From positions 186,001-250,000 of the forward strand of contig NHNW01000026.1 in NCBI GenBank assembly GCA_002786025.1: DNA of 64,000 bases, read 5' to 3'. Positions 42,559 to 53,300 of the stretch are shown piece by piece. The DNA is from Zasmidium citrigriseum (Eukaryota; Ascomycota; Dothideomycetes; Mycosphaerellales; Mycosphaerellaceae). A program made the position numbers and the translations under genes. Position 1 is the first letter of the stretch, and each line of letters opens with the position of its first letter. The notes below the pieces were generated by a model, which worked only from the letters and a program-made list of their open reading frames with translations, was not told where the DNA came from and made no database searches.

Positions 42559-43450
42559 CTACCGCAACCTCACACACCGCGTATTCAAATTCCTAATCCT
42601 CGTATTCACCTCTCCCAAATCCAGCGTCTTGGGCTCCACAATCGTCCTAATACAATGATCCGTATGACTGAGCGGCCCCGCCTCATCGCTCACAGCATAC
42701 CCGTTCAAACCCGCCATATGCACCAACTTAAACGAGTACAAGCAATGGACAACGTGATAGCCTTGCGGACCCCAGATCTCGGGCTGATATTTGAGCTCAG
42801 AGTAGGGGACGATGGGCCCAGACTTGGAGGCGCGCCATTCCCAGGGCCCGAATTTGGTCTCCCATTCGTGGGAGAGGGTGCTGTTGAAGCAGTTGGGGTG
42901 CAGCCAGCCGTAGGTCATTATGTCGAAGAGGCAGCCCACTGGTTGGGGTGTTAGTGATTGGCATGGTAGGAGTTGGGAGAGGTTTGACGTACTCGCTTCA
43001 GCCTCTTGAGGTGTGCTGCCACAATGCTCGTACTTCTCATCATCGTTCTTGTCTAAGAAAGTACCAGGCGGCAAGTTCGGGTCCGCAGGTAGAAGATCTT
43101 TGACTGTCTTGCTTATGGGTCGATAGAGATGCAGTTGGATGTAGACCACGAAGACTGCGATGATGAGGACTATGACGACCGCGGAGATGGTCCATTTGGT
43201 GCGGTGGGATCTTCTAGGTGGGTGGATGTCGTCGAACTCTGGACGGGCTGCCTTTTCCTTACACTTGGGGTTTGATTCTATTAGAGTGGAAGCACTTTCG
43301 TCGTCGGAACTAGATCTTCTTCCCATGAGTGAAGTACCTGAAGATGGGGCAACATGGTAAGCTGAATGGTTTGCGTACAGCAATCGGTGTCCACTTACCT
43401 GCATCAGCCTCACAAGCGAGCTCATGAACAGCAAGTTGACTTTTCTCCAT
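42559..43450 (-). CDS. UstYa-like (DUF3328) oxidase
   Basis: A 258-residue membrane-anchored protein of the UstYa family, copper-type oxidases that cyclise ribosomal peptides (ustiloxins, cyclochlorotine and related mycotoxins) or modify other metabolites. Three exons: 43399-43450, 42993-43337 and 42559-42938. The first junction joins ATG-led EKSQLAVHELACEADAG to TSLMGRR; the second intron (54 bp, GTACGT..CTAACAC..CAG) is in frame and easily overlooked. A single transmembrane segment lies near residues 67-86 (WTISAVVIVLIIAVFVVYIQ). Both HxxHC motifs are present: GYHVVHCLYSFK (about 194-198) and LSHTDHCIR (about 224-228), which bind the metal in this family. No precursor peptide gene with Kex2-type repeats was found nearby. 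Confidence 0.88.
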
Positions 43451-43969
43451 TGTGAAACGCTGCTTCTGCGAATAGCAGCAGCAATGCGGAGTTGGAGATA
43501 AAGTTGAAGTCAACTTCTGATCTCTTCCCAGACTCTTCAGCGTCTTCCTTCGGTGGCCGAGTGAATGACTGTCACAGCAAGGAGCGATCGACTACTTGGA
43601 GATTCCAGAACTTGACATGGCTGATGGGCTTCCTGTTCGAGAAGCCTTGTCTGGGAGTGATGGCATCGGCGGCTATTCGGTCGGCTATCGGGGTTCCTGT
43701 CAGCCTTTGGTTGGTCGCCTCGTATTACTGATGGCTTCATGGACGCAGTTGAGTAGTCATCAGCTCTATCACGAGACTTGATGTTGAGTAAGGCCCGTAT
43801 CGTACCCGTTCACTCGGGCTCGCTCTCGCTCGTGGTGATGGTGAAGGGCTAGTTGAAATCAGGCTGAGTGTCTCCGGTCAAATAAGGTTAGCGTGTGAGC
43901 ATGACCTCAGGACTTCCATACTTCACGCTTCCATCGAGCATTGGAGTCATTCTCGATATATCAACGACG
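43451..43969. other. Divergent intergenic region
   Basis: 519 bp between the UstYa-like gene (minus) and the mitochondrial TPR protein gene (plus). Both promoters must lie here. No recognisable coding sequence. Confidence 0.4.
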
Positions 43970-45685
43970 ATGTTCTCCCAACGCACCTCCCGAATACTGT
44001 CCACCCGCCCGCTCCGTCCGCCGTCCAAGAACTTCCGCCCATTCACGCAAAACAGCCCGCTGCTGCTGATCGCCCACCGCGCAAACACGCCTCGCCCGCA
44101 GCTCCCCTACCTCACACAACCCGCGTTCAAACGCGCCAATGGCCCATCACAGCAGCTCGCTCGTCTACTCAGCACCGAAACTCGCACATACGTCAAAGAG
44201 CAGACATGGCTGGCGGTGAAATGGACTGTGATACCTTGCACGCTTCTCCTCCTCGGCACCATCGTATACTTCGGCATCGTCACCGAGATCAACGAGCGCG
44301 AGAATCCCACTCCCGCTGAATGGAGTCTGGGGACGAGACATGCTTTACGGGGAGCGAGGTACTTTGCCGCTCCAGAACAGTTGGAGAGGGTTGGTTTTAT
44401 CGACTGGGCCAAAGTCAGCGTGAAACTGCGGACGGCGCTGGAGAGGTTGGAGGATCCAAACAAAGATGGTAAAGGGCTGACAGAACCCGCTGGCGAAGGC
44501 GAAGAGATTGTCATTGAAGGTGTGGGAAGAGCCGGCTTTGATATCTCGGCTAAGTCGTGGCCGTGGCGGGCGGGATACTTTGAGGTCATCATGGGATGCG
44601 CAACAGCTGCGGAGCACTTAGACGGCATGGTTTTGGATCAGAAGAAGGGACTGGTATTCCAGAAGGAGTTTGTTGTTGGGCCTAGTAATCCTGATCCACG
44701 ACCGGTGCCTGCGTACTTTCCGGAAACACCACGAGAGGAGAATGTTGGGCCTGTGTGTCCCCCGCCGGAGACGTACTACATGCGCATTCTGACTGGCAAG
44801 GGCTTCACGACTAAGCAGAAGATGGAGGCTGCACGAGCGTATGCGAATTGGCTGGACTTCAAGAAGTTGCCTGAGAGCGCCGAGGAGATGTATCGCTGGA
44901 GTCTGGATATCGCTAAATCTGCTCTTCCACCGGGGGTCAACCCGGACGATGTCATTGACAGCTCGACTGGAATACCAAAAACCGGCGAGTCCGCGAAAGA
45001 GATCACGCCGAATCTCCTTCGGGCCAGTACAGACCTGGCCGTACACCTCGCCAGCAACGGTAACGTCTCCGCCTCTATGCCAATCCTCCTCTCCGTCCTC
45101 CGCGCTCGTCGTACCGCTCCAGTGTCGCCTTTCCCTCCGCCTGAGTCACCACACGAAGTCCCCAGTAGTGGCTCGATGGGGATGCTATCAAGCCTTCTCT
45201 CGCCGCCCAAATTCCCGCCTCCGCCTCCATCAGGCGACAACCCTCTCATCCGCACCTCCGACAGACCAACTTGCGAAGAAAGCGCTCTAATGCTGTACAT
45301 CGGCGAGATCCTCTTCGCATCGAAACCGTCCAAAGAAGCTCTCGGCTGGACACGACAAGCCGTCACCATTGCGGACGCCAGTCTCTCCCAGCCTGCACCG
45401 ACGTCAGAGCTGGATGAAGCCGCAGAGAAGAGGAAATGTCGAGAATGCTTGATCACTGGTGTCAAGAACTGGGAAGTGATGCTGCGTCGCCTTTCCTCGC
45501 CACCGGCAGAGACTGCGAGCAAGAGTTGGTTCAGCTGGGGAGGGTCCAAGGCGGATGATGAGATGGAGATTGCGTCGGATCTGGCAAGAGTTGAAGAGCT
45601 CAAGGAAAGAGTTGCCAGGGAGAATATGGCTTTGCGGGCTGTTCAGATTGGACCTTTGGCTGCGGCTGGAGGGTGGGCTCGCTGA
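43970..45685 (+). CDS. Mitochondrial inner-membrane TPR-like protein (Mgr3-like)
   Basis: A 571-residue intronless protein. The N-terminus is Arg/Ser-rich without acidic residues (MFSQRTSRILSTRPLRPPSK), a probable mitochondrial presequence. One transmembrane segment lies near residues 85-107 (WTVIPCTLLLLGTIVYFGIV), followed by a helical, TPR-like domain (for example EAARAYANWLDFKKLPESAEEMYRW). This layout, with a short conserved 'PTPAEWSLGTRHALRGAR' block after the membrane span, resembles yeast Mgr3, an adaptor of the i-AAA protease Yme1 in the intermembrane space; the equivalence is my inference. The C-terminal third has a Pro-rich insert. The frame continues upstream, but the ATG at 43970 gives the presequence. 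Confidence 0.7.
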   Translation: MFSQRTSRILSTRPLRPPSKNFRPFTQNSPLLLIAHRANTPRPQLPYLTQPAFKRANGPSQQLARLLSTETRTYVKEQTWLAVKWTVIPCTLLLLGTIVYFGIVTEINERENPTPAEWSLGTRHALRGARYFAAPEQLERVGFIDWAKVSVKLRTALERLEDPNKDGKGLTEPAGEGEEIVIEGVGRAGFDISAKSWPWRAGYFEVIMGCATAAEHLDGMVLDQKKGLVFQKEFVVGPSNPDPRPVPAYFPETPREENVGPVCPPPETYYMRILTGKGFTTKQKMEAARAYANWLDFKKLPESAEEMYRWSLDIAKSALPPGVNPDDVIDSSTGIPKTGESAKEITPNLLRASTDLAVHLASNGNVSASMPILLSVLRARRTAPVSPFPPPESPHEVPSSGSMGMLSSLLSPPKFPPPPPSGDNPLIRTSDRPTCEESALMLYIGEILFASKPSKEALGWTRQAVTIADASLSQPAPTSELDEAAEKRKCRECLITGVKNWEVMLRRLSSPPAETASKSWFSWGGSKADDEMEIASDLARVEELKERVARENMALRAVQIGPLAAAGGWAR

Positions 45686-46306
45686 GGAGCGAGTGCCAAG
45701 GAAATCTCAATTTGACCAACTTGCTGCCGACCTGGCCTAATCCACGGACTCTGTGCGCTGAAAGCTAAATCAGCCCCGATGGCAGATGAAGAATTACCAA
45801 ACATGGGACTACTGGAGAGTTGCTGCTCACGGACGACTGCTTTACCACGGACAGCCGTTGGTGAGCCGACGACGCAGAAGCTACGGCACTGTCATCTCGA
45901 TGGTGGCACAGCTCCTCTCGCTAGCTTTTTGTCGAACGCCCAGGCAGATCAGCCAACCTCTGGCGTTTCGCATTTTGTTGGTCTACGGCATGGACAAGCA
46001 GACATTATGCATATACTATTCGGGCCACTAAAGATGGGATTTTCTCACGCAGTGAGCACGGGGATGAAGCCCTCTACTATCCTGCCCTGAAGAAAGTTCG
46101 CAAAGCAATTTGAAGCAGCCAAACGACAGACCTTGATCTATCGAATAATATGTACAGCAGAAGACGAACAGCAAGCGTCGTCAGTATTGACGATCCATCT
46201 CTCTCTTAGCCTACTTCTCGGCCTGCACAGCTTCTCAGCCTCCACAACCTCCTCGCCAAGCCATTCACAGCCGCAACTCACAGCTCAGCTTCGCACAGCC
46301 ATCACT
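45686..46306. other. Convergent intergenic region
   Basis: 621 bp between two convergent genes. Open frames on both strands have no recognisable content. An AT-rich patch with AATAATATG near 46144 may relate to 3'-end formation. Confidence 0.4.
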
Positions 46307-47689
46307 TCACTCCCACGCGCCAGGCACCTTTCCCTCCGCACCACCGCCACCACCATTCTCCCGCAACCACCTCGCCGCCTGACCCAAGAAATCCGCAGTC
46401 TTATGAAAACACTGCCGATTCGCCTTGGCATCCGCGACCGCATCTCCAACCGTCGTATCGAACGCATTGCCCGTATGGCTATCCTTCGCCGGAACTTTCA
46501 ACTTATCGAGAGCCTCTTGTTCTGCCGTGGGCAACGTGGCGATGTACAGTGTGAAGTCCTCGACTGCGGAACGCGAGGGTGCCGAATCGGCGCTCTGGTC
46601 GTCCAGGAGGATTTTGGACATCTTCTCCAGGCGATTGACTGTCTCCCCCCTCACGCCTTTCGTCAGCTCCTTCTGCTGAAGCTGCAACGCCCCGAGACTG
46701 CGGCCCATAGGATGGCGCACGATCCGACCGACGTCTTCTGCGCTGAACATCTCTCTGCTCAGCGGGTTGCGCATCACACCCCCGTTGGCTTTTATCGCTG
46801 AGGCCAATTCGGACATATCCCATGCGTAGCCGTCCTCGCTGGCGAAGAAGCTGTTACGGGGGATGCTCGGGATGGAGTCGCCCAGCATGGTTTCCGTGTT
46901 GCGATAGGTCTTGAGGAGAATTTCATGCTCGATGTGCATGAACGCCACCTCCGGCACCTCGCTCATATCCTTAGGAAGCGAGGCTTTCATCGCCATCGAG
47001 CGCTTCAGCAACGCAGTCCTCAACTCATCAGCCGATGGCTTGACATTACGACTCCGGAGATATCTTGCATTCGACTCCAGATCCGCGAAGGCAATCTCTT
47101 CTCTCGCGGATGCCGTGGACGCGGTTTTGATCTTGCCTGCTACGGCTCTCGCAGCTGGCGGCGGACGGATTTTCACAACGGAGGTCAGACGGCCTTCGGC
47201 TAGGGCTTTGAGGTCGGAGATTTGGCCTGCGAAATCGTGCGAGGGGCCGCAGAGGTCTTGGAAGATTTGCATCTCGAACGACAGCGCTGCGGCGGAGGTC
47301 ATCAATTTCTTATACCCCGTCTGCAGATCTTGCAATGTTCCTTTCTTCTCCACCACGACAGTACTCTTCACCGGCTTGTCCTGAGCTGGTGAATCGCCGC
47401 CATTATGCAAATGCGCAATCAGCCACCTCGACGCTTCCTCGTCGCCCGGGTTCAAGGAGAGGATTGTACGGATTTGTTGCGCGGCGGCGTCGGTCCAGCC
47501 GTAGATTTCGTATTGTTGGGCTAGAAGGCGGTGGGCTTCGATTGCGGTTGGGTCGTTTTCGAGGGTTTCGAGGAGGTCGGTTATTATGGCCCAGTCTGAG
47601 GGGGAGGAGGGGCCGGATGAGGTTGCTGATGGTTGGGAGGTGGAGGTGGTGGTTGTTGCGGTGGAGGGTGGGGGACCGTATTTCGCCAT
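46307..47689 (-). CDS. Conserved protein, unknown function, TPR-like N-terminus
   Basis: A 460-residue intronless protein. After a Ser/Thr/Pro-rich N-terminal ~35 residues comes one helical repeat resembling a TPR (AIEAHRLLAQQYEIYGWTDA..QIRTILSLNPGDEEASRWL). Further on, MRNPLSREMFSAEDVGRIVR, followed by HPMGRSLGALQ, looks like a compact conserved domain faintly reminiscent of U-box edges, but no zinc ligands or clear match allow a function call. It diverges from the PARP-like gene across ~450 bp. Confidence 0.7.
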   Translation of the reverse strand: MAKYGPPPSTATTTTSTSQPSATSSGPSSPSDWAIITDLLETLENDPTAIEAHRLLAQQYEIYGWTDAAAQQIRTILSLNPGDEEASRWLIAHLHNGGDSPAQDKPVKSTVVVEKKGTLQDLQTGYKKLMTSAAALSFEMQIFQDLCGPSHDFAGQISDLKALAEGRLTSVVKIRPPPAARAVAGKIKTASTASAREEIAFADLESNARYLRSRNVKPSADELRTALLKRSMAMKASLPKDMSEVPEVAFMHIEHEILLKTYRNTETMLGDSIPSIPRNSFFASEDGYAWDMSELASAIKANGGVMRNPLSREMFSAEDVGRIVRHPMGRSLGALQLQQKELTKGVRGETVNRLEKMSKILLDDQSADSAPSRSAVEDFTLYIATLPTAEQEALDKLKVPAKDSHTGNAFDTTVGDAVADAKANRQCFHKTADFLGQAARWLRENGGGGGAEGKVPGAWE

Positions 47690-48140
47690 TGTGATCGTTG
47701 AGTCTCCGGATGTGGTTGTTAACCATATACATCGATCTTCCGACTGAAGAGGATGATGTTGACGGCCAAACGAGAGTTGACCGAAGGGCGAAATGCCTCA
47801 GCCCGCCAAAGATGCAAACCGCAGGGCGCAACTGAGATAAAAGCCGGAGCTTCAAATCACGCGCCGCCAGCAAAGCGAGCTCCCAGGCACATCTGCAGCT
47901 CCATCTGCCTCAGGATCGAAAACGAGGCTGAACCACGCCGGAAGTGGTTACTTCGGGGCGAATTCAGGATCTAGCGTGCAGCCAGAGGCCGCCAGCACCA
48001 CATGCACTGCCGAGGACCCAAGACACCTGCCCGTCCGCGGGCATGGCAGTTGATGTTTGTCGGGCTGAGGTCCTAGATGAATACTATTCATTTTGGATTC
48101 TTCTCGCTGACTACGAGGTGTAGTTGTCGAGCTCTGCACC
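47690..48140. promoter_or_regulatory. Divergent promoter region
   Basis: About 451 bp between two head-to-head genes (unknown protein and PARP-like protein). It must hold both promoters; no motif stands out. Confidence 0.4.
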
Positions 48141-51100
48141 ATGGCCCAGCCAATACCTTACTCCAGATGCGGCGCATCGCTCCCACCACGGCCGAAACAA
48201 GCACCTCGAAAACATCTATTCCATAAGATCTCATCACTTTCATTATTTGACAAGAAGCCCACGGCCGAGAAATGGCATCGACAAATCGACGACACAGCGA
48301 GCGGACGACGGCCAGTCCAAGAGTCAAACGACGACTTCTTTCTCTTTCCATGGGCACAACTGCGGCTTCACACCGACGAATATCTCCGGAAACACAAGAT
48401 CTCTGAGCTTGACCATGACAGCGTTCTCTGCGGTCTTATCGCTACGCACGATGACAAAGTCGTAGCTCTGGCCGCTTGTGCCCATTTACTCTCGCCCCGT
48501 GCATTGCTGGAAGTGCTCGGAGCGTTTTCAAATCAATCACAACAGACGGAGGACTACCTGCAAGCGTTCGTTGCGGCGAGTCATGGCATCAACGAGACCT
48601 TTGCACCACAGGACGAAGCTTGGGCACGGACGCTCATTGCAGTATTGAAAGCGAGCAAGCTGGCCGCTCCATCAGCACTTGTCCTCGAGACTCTCTTTGT
48701 ACAGTTCAGGTCGTCACCACTCCCCAACCACCAAATCCTCGCATTCGAGGTCCCCGCCGTCATCGGTCCGTTTCTCCAGATCCTGGGTGGTGCTCTGAAC
48801 GACCGGCGCAAACAGCAGGACTGGGTTGCCGCCTTGGCTATTAGAGGCGTGCTTTCAAAGATCGATGATAGTATCGGCGGCGGATCACGTAATCTAGAAG
48901 AGCTGTTGTCATTGGAGATACCGCAATGGAGAAACTGGGCGGCTTGGCAGCCGAACGAGGAGCGACTGAGATTGTGGCAGTCTATGTCAAAGGACTTTTT
49001 AGGACCGCTTTGGGCCCTCCTTGGACCTAATTTCGATTACGTTGATGGGGTCCATCTGTCGATGCTGTCGAAGGTCATACGGGACGGCGCATTTACTTCA
49101 TGGCTGGAATCACATGGCGTTATGCCGGGCTTTGCACTCCTGGTCAATGATACGCCACATTCTATGTCCACTTTTGCCAATCGCCTCTTTGGTGTCATTG
49201 ATACCGTCTGCTCTGAAGAAGGAATCGCTTCGACGTTCTTTTGGCATCTTTGGCTTGACGATGGGCTTGGTCTTGATCAGCGGACTCTTCAGCTTTGGGA
49301 GCTTGCACAGAAGTCGCTTTTCACAAGAGCACCAGCGTTCCTTTCGGCGGTCTTGCAAGGAGGCCCAGGCCAAGATGATCCTACGTCTACGATATCTGTT
49401 GGACTCTGTGCGCTCGACAATGCGGCGTATAAGGACTTGCAAGAGTATCTTGCTAGCGATATTCGCCATCTCATCAATGAATCAGCCATGGCTTTGCGAT
49501 CGACGTTCTTGACAGAGCTCCAATCAGAGAATGACTGGTTTGCTTCAGGCTCAGCGATGATTCATTTTCGAGCCACGATTGCCAAATTCTCGTGGCTTGG
49601 AGACATGAACAGCGAACATCTCAATGTCTTGCCAGCATCTCTTGTTACCGTGGATAGTCTCACGGCATTGCAAGGCCTTCACTGGACTCTGCAACATCGT
49701 GAAGTCGGCCTGGAGCCCGTCGTCCGTGCGTACATTGGTAACATCGTCCTCGGACAATCGACAAAGAGTGATGATGGGCTCTCGGTCATACAGGAGCTTC
49801 ACAAGCTTTGGCAACTACCAAAATACCAGTCTCATCGATCAGCCGCCGTCGTCCTGGCATACTTGAGCGAAGTCTCAGCTTCCCACCGAGCACGATGTCT
49901 CAGAGATATGTACATTTTCAACGAACACCAAGTCAAGAAGCTCGAAGATACGATGATCGGACTCAAACAAAAGTCCGCATCCATGTGCCACCGCATCGTC
50001 CGTCTCGCCGCCAAACCAGTCAGGAACAACGCCAAAGCCAAAGATGCCTGGGCAGCAGTTGCTCGATATGTCCTCGAGACGTATAACATCTCACCGCGGT
50101 ACGCAGTCTCCGACCGAACAACTTCGCATTGCAGTTTCAAGAAATACCGCAACTGGATATGGAATCTCCGCTGCGTCTTCGGCGACCTGGTCGAGGACGT
50201 CGAAGCATCAATAACATGGCTGGATTCCCTCGCCGGGGTGAAAAAGACACTTTCCCTCCTGCAGGCTATTCCCGAGTTCCAGCGAGCAATGCATTGCATC
50301 TACACTTCCTACCGACCGCCCTACTCTGAACAAACTCTCAAAGCGCTGCGAAGCGTCCAGAAAGAGTCCAGAGAGGAGCGGTACGGTTTAATGTTCCATG
50401 TCATGCTATCGTTGACCGAGAAGACGCTGGCGAAGCAGGTCGCGGAGACGTTGGCGCTACTATCGTCGATTCCGGATGATGGGTTTAAGCAGTGTCAGGA
50501 TTTGGTTGTGCTGTCTGATAAGGAGTCGGTGTATATTGCTGCTGTGCAGATGCAGGTGTGGTTGCAGAATGAGGCTATGCCGGAGGATACGAAGAAGGCT
50601 TTGAGGTATGTCAATCTTGTCAGATGTGATATCTGGTTGCTGACATGTCCAGGTATCTTGGGACAGCCTTGCATCTCCCATCGTCACCGCAAGCAGCGAC
50701 TGCCAAGGACTACTTCTTGAAACGAGTCGCGGCCATGATGAAGTCTGCTCACGAGTTGGAGGGTATGAGAACATACCTAAAAATGTCAGATCGCGTTGGT
50801 GTTGCTACGGTTCTCACCAATCTGGGACTGGAAGACCCGACTTCCGCAATCGAAGAGGAGATATTGGATCTGCCGAATGAGCTACTCAATTTTGTGGAAC
50901 AGGTTGATGACAACACTGTTGAGCTGCAATTTCCCCTGACCGGTGTCAAAGAGCTGCAGCGAAATGCCATGGGCTTGAGACCAAATGAAAGCCTCGTCGT
51001 GCGCTTGGCTACGAACGATAACGGGACCCGAGAGTCCTTTTGTGTCCATGCTATTGATTCGAATACGGACTGGGATGGCATGGTCCACGACTCTGTCAAG

Positions 51101-52204
51101 GCTTGGGCACCCGTCTTGCCGAGTCGGCAGACCTGCAAACGCAACAGCCACTCGCGCGTGGCATATGTGATCATGCGGTGTATCTGGCGAAAGCTGCGAT
51201 TCGCCGGTAAAGCAACATTAGCAGAAATTTACAAGGAGATCGAGGCATCGATCAAGACATTTGGAAACAAGTGTCTCGCATGCGACTCTGAGATATGGGC
51301 CAACCTTTACCGACCCACGACATGCAACAAGCCTGCTTGTCGAAGCACATACCTCTTCTCGGACCTGTCTATGCGGTTGGCAGACCTACATCTCAACCAA
51401 AAGTCCGTCGGTCTACTTCTGGCTGCCGTTCAAGCAGCTGCCCTTGCAATGTCAAGCGGCGCAACAAACGCATCACTAAACCTCCTGCCCGACAGGCCTG
51501 TACGACTGGCCGACAACAAAAAGCTCATCACAATGCTAGACAGCATCCCAGCCATTCCCACACTGGTCAACACCCTCCCGGACCTGAACTCCATCCGCAC
51601 CAAGCACACAATCCGCCACGAACTCCTCTTCTCCTGGGCCCTCAACAACTACCAAGGCTTCATAGTCGAAGCCACCGGCGCCCTTCGAATTCCGAACATG
51701 CCCAACGTCCAGCAATTCGTCCTCGCAGACAGTCCCCCTGAGATCACCGCGGCCTTCGCAAAGCACGACCAGGTCCAACCACGACAAGTCCTCTTCCACG
51801 GTACCTCCATGGAACGCCTCTTCGCTATTCTCTGTCAAGGCCTCAAAGTCCTCAGCGATACAGCGCTCCAAGTCCATGGCGCTGTGCATGGCACGGGGAT
51901 ATACCTCGCCGAGCAGCCTTCCTTGGCTGTGTCGTATAGTCGAGCGACTCAGCGACGATCTTCAACATTCTCGACGCAACATGCGGAGTTTGTGAATAAG
52001 AGAGTGCTACTGGGCATTGAGTATGCCGGTGACGATGGGAATAGAGGGAATGGGATCTATGTTGCTCCAGATCCGACTAAGCTGTTGTTGAGGTATATCT
52101 TCTTGTTACCTGCGACTTTTCAAGCGCCGTTGGCGAATCATGTTGTGCCGGCGATGCAGAGTAATTTCCATACTTTGAGGGCTGGGGCGAAGTCTGCCAC
52201 GTAA
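48141..52204 (+). CDS. Large PARP6/8-like ADP-ribosyltransferase
   Basis: A 1338-residue protein encoded by two exons, 48141-50605 and 50653-52204, with one 47 bp intron (AG|GTATGT..CCAG|G). The first ~820 residues are alpha-helical without a recognised domain. The C-terminal half resembles PARP6/PARP8 of animals: a Cys cluster near residues 1029-1051 (CLACDSEI..TTCNKPAC, possible zinc site) and a C-terminal ART fold at about 1198-1310. The NAD-binding His is in QVLFHGTSMERL (about 1204) and the Tyr in GTGIYLAEQPSLA (about 1239). The segment where poly-ADP-ribose polymerases carry the third catalytic Glu reads GIYVAPDPTKLLLRYIFLL, with no Glu, so mono-ADP-ribosylation or inactivity is more likely than polymer synthesis. 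Confidence 0.85.
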
Positions 52205-52475
52205 GGACGGGGAGTGTTGATACGCAGTCTTTCTGTCTGCTGTCACAACTGCTATGCAGAGGCAAGTGCTGGTACACACAAGAAATCCGTTCCGCGCGTG
52301 TATGGCGAGTTTCTGGACTGGGGACTCTACTTCTGGTCTACAGCAATACTCACAACCGTTGCACATTCGGCAATGAGGGTCTTCCACCTCGCGATACAAT
52401 AGGGTACATTGACTACATCGCGATCTGAACATACGTCTGTCCCAGTGCACTTCGACCCTGTACTTCCGCCCAAGC

Positions 52476-53300
52476 TCAAACAACCGAGGAGCTTAATTGT
52501 TTCCATTCCTCATCACTCTGCTTCAACGCATTCGACAGCATCTCTCCATACGCAACCGCATCTTGCCCCACAAGTATCCTCGCCGGCGGATCTTTCTCCC
52601 CATAAAGTTTCGCAATAAGCGCTCCGACTTTTTCCAGCTTTGTCGTTGCATTCTTCGTGGCATTGGTCATGAGCTGATTACTGTTGTCAATGATTTCACG
52701 ATATGGCTCGCTGGCCTTGGGGATGTCCATTGAGGAACCAGCCCAATCCGTCGCCATGCCTCCTGGTTCCAGAGTTGTTACTTGGATCCCTAATGGCTTG
52801 AGCTCGAGTGCTAGTACATTCGAAAAGCCGAGAACTCCATATTTGGCCGCCTGGTATGCGCTCAGTCCAGGCGTGGACGCTCGATCGCCAATTGAAGAAA
52901 TCTGGAAAATATGTCCTTTTCCCTGCTCGCGAAGAATTGGGATGAAGGCCTTGGAGACATTGTACACTCCGAACAAGTTCGTCTCAATTTGGTTCCTGAA
53001 TGTGTCGATTTCCATGTCCTCAACGGAAGCAAGGTCCGCATAGCCGGCATTATTGACGACGATGTCGACTCGACCGAATTTCTTGACAGCTTGTTCTGCG
53101 GCGGATTGAGAAGCTTTGTAGTCTGTCACATCGAGAGAAAGTGCCAAGATGCGATCTTCTCCGTAATTATTCACAAGATCAGAGACGCTGTCCGGGTTTC
53201 TTGCTGTGGCGATGACGTTATTCCCAGTCTGGAGGGCGTATATCGCGATGGCTTTGCCCAAGCCTCGGGAGGCTCCTGTGATGAACCAGACTGCACTCAT
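52476..53300 (-). CDS. Short-chain dehydrogenase/reductase
   Basis: A 274-residue intronless NADP-type classical SDR. TGASRGLGKAIAIYAL is the cofactor-binding glycine motif, with ATARN after strand 2 (Arg, suggesting NADP). NNAGYAD is the central NAG motif, and SSIGDRASTPGLSAYQAAKY contains the catalytic Ser and the YxxxK Tyr-Lys pair. The closest remembered relatives are fungal oxidoreductases annotated as retinol dehydrogenase or 3-oxoacyl reductase-like; the substrate is unknown. The ATG at 53300 (MSAVWFITG) was chosen because it immediately precedes strand 1. It converges on the PARP-like gene. Confidence 0.87.
   Translation of the reverse strand: MSAVWFITGASRGLGKAIAIYALQTGNNVIATARNPDSVSDLVNNYGEDRILALSLDVTDYKASQSAAEQAVKKFGRVDIVVNNAGYADLASVEDMEIDTFRNQIETNLFGVYNVSKAFIPILREQGKGHIFQISSIGDRASTPGLSAYQAAKYGVLGFSNVLALELKPLGIQVTTLEPGGMATDWAGSSMDIPKASEPYREIIDNSNQLMTNATKNATTKLEKVGALIAKLYGEKDPPARILVGQDAVAYGEMLSNALKQSDEEWKQLSSSVV

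Noticed and set aside
40769..43450. Complete ribosomal peptide (ustiloxin-like) cluster
   Set aside because: No precursor with tandem Kex2-bounded repeats was found; a UstYa-like gene alone is not enough.
46133..46801. 222-codon plus-strand frame
   Set aside because: Mostly antisense to the 3' part of the 46307-47689 gene and without family resemblance.
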